From Tsuneonella flava (GTDB lineage Bacteria > Pseudomonadota > Alphaproteobacteria > Sphingomonadales > Sphingomonadaceae): a DNA stretch of 64,000 nucleotides. Each line of letters begins with the position of its first letter. Within the stretch, counting starts at the first letter, position 1. Below, one piece after another: positions 63,225 through 64,000 of the stretch. The notes under the pieces were generated by a model. The model was given only the letters and a program-made list of their open reading frames with translations. It ran no database searches and had not been told where the DNA came from. The stretch is from positions 1 to 64,000 of the forward strand of contig NZ_PHSO01000009.1 in NCBI RefSeq assembly GCF_002870965.1, in the 5' to 3' direction. The position numbers and the translations under genes were made by a program.

Positions 63225-63359
63225 CCGGCAGCGATTCGCTATTTTTCCCGAAATAAGTCTTTGTTAACCAAGATAGATGGTTAAGACTCTTTTACCGTGG
63301 CCATCGGCGGGGCATAACCCCCTTCGACATTTCATTCCAAAGAGGGCGCAGCACGCACC

Positions 63360-64000
63360 GTGACGGCACCGGTCAGATTTCCCCGCTTCTTCGTGACGAG
63401 CCCCGCTCCGTGCCCCTATCTGGAAGGGCGGAGCGAGCGCAAAGTTTTCACCGAACTCAAAGGGCCGCATGCCGACCAGTTGAACGAAGCGCTCGGCCGG
63501 ATCGGTTTTCGCCGCAGCCAGACAGTGGCCTATCGCCCCAGCTGCACCGATTGTCAGGCGTGCATTTCGGTGCGGATTCCGGCCGCCGATTTCTGCCCGT
63601 CGAATGCACAGAAGCGGACCCTGAAGCGAAATTCCGACCTGATCGCAACCGAATGCCGCCCGTGGGCGACTTCGGAACAATTCGAACTGTTGCGAAAATA
63701 CCTCGCTTCGCGCCATCCGGGCGGCGGCATGGCGGCGATGGATGATATTGATTATGCCGATATGGTAGAGCATACCCCGGTAACAAGTAGCGTTATAGAA
63801 TACAGGGAGCCCGCGATTGGGTCGCAGGCGGGTCGCCTGGTAGGCGCCTGCCTGACGGATCGTCAGGGTGACGGGTTGTCGATGATTTATTCGTTCTACG
63901 ACCCGGAATATAAGGTGCGATCCGGGCTTGGTAATTACATCATCCTCGAACACATCCAGCGGGTCGCGGCCGAACGGCTCGGGTTTGTGTACCTCGGCTA
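63360..64000 (+). CDS. bpt: aspartate/glutamate leucyltransferase Bpt, 3' end outside window
   Basis: At least 213 residues from a GTG at 63360; the frame stays open to the window edge. Conserved: [16 protein letters not shown] at the N-terminus, [20 protein letters not shown] (Cys cluster) and [20 protein letters not shown]. This is the ATE/Bpt family that transfers Leu from leucyl-tRNA to N-terminal Asp/Glu for the N-degron pathway. AGAGGG 13 nt upstream is a possible ribosome binding site. Confidence 0.93.
   Translation, partial: MTAPVRFPRFFVTSPAPCPYLEGRSERKVFTELKGPHADQLNEALGRIGFRRSQTVAYRPSCTDCQACISVRIPAADFCPSNAQKRTLKRNSDLIATECRPWATSEQFELLRKYLASRHPGGGMAAMDDIDYADMVEHTPVTSSVIEYREPAIGSQAGRLVGACLTDRQGDGLSMIYSFYDPEYKVRSGLGNYIILEHIQRVAAERLGFVYLG

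Overview
The window is about 61-62% GC chromosomal DNA from an alphaproteobacterium. Gene content and protein style point to Sphingomonadales, probably Erythrobacteraceae: a MipZ-type ATPase, CobS, an HxlR-SCP2 regulator, short-form HisG, Bpt, a K+-independent H+-PPase and a large TonB-dependent receptor. The family assignment is my inference. It reads as an ordinary chromosomal segment; I see no prophage, plasmid backbone, insertion sequence or CRISPR array.

Layout. (1) 1-12.9 kb: the 3' end of a giant repeat-rich secreted adhesin, followed by its apparent type I secretion system (TolC-like, ABC/LapB-like, HlyD/LapC-like, joined by ATGA overlaps) and a BamE-like periplasmic protein. (2) 12.9-19.1 kb: an orphan cpaF facing the secretion operon, glmS, and a membrane-anchored PAS-GGDEF-EAL protein. 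(3) 19.1-26 kb, minus strand: purQ, purS, a 1000-residue M16 peptidase, purC and an NhaP-type antiporter. (4) 26-28.3 kb: tRNA-Phe, yacG, a minimal RNase E/G-like gene, maf and infA. (5) 28.5-34.8 kb: a TonB-dependent receptor with an unusual Cys-containing tandem insertion, a MipZ-like ATPase, and uvrC. (6) 34.8-37.4 kb: a repeat-rich spacer, a PAS protein with a degenerate GGDEF domain, and a PilZ-XRE fusion. (7) 37.4-46.2 kb, minus strand: tesB, a JmjC/cupin gene with a GNAT gene, hppA, thiL, nusB, hisD and hisG. (8) 46.3-53.7 kb: DUF2332, epoxide-hydrolase-like and SDR genes, bolA, a J-domain gene, then a VOC-GST-VOC-GST run divergent from an HxlR-SCP2 regulator. (9) 53.8-64 kb: cobS without cobT, a nucleotidyltransferase-like gene with a small partner, a class A PBP, two PaaI-type thioesterases, a small exported protein, an amidohydrolase, ilvA and the start of bpt.

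Themes. Surface adhesion and cyclic-di-GMP recur: the giant adhesin with its transporter, an intact GGDEF-EAL enzyme, a catalytically dead-looking GGDEF protein and a PilZ domain fused to a DNA-binding domain. Two families of intergenic palindromic repeats recur in the spacers after uvrC and after the PBP gene, with partial copies elsewhere. The points I would follow up first are the PilZ-XRE fusion, the VOC/GST/HxlR locus with its inverted-repeat operator, the nucleotidyltransferase/small-protein pair beside cobS, and the TonB receptor insertion. None is proven to be a new system from sequence alone.
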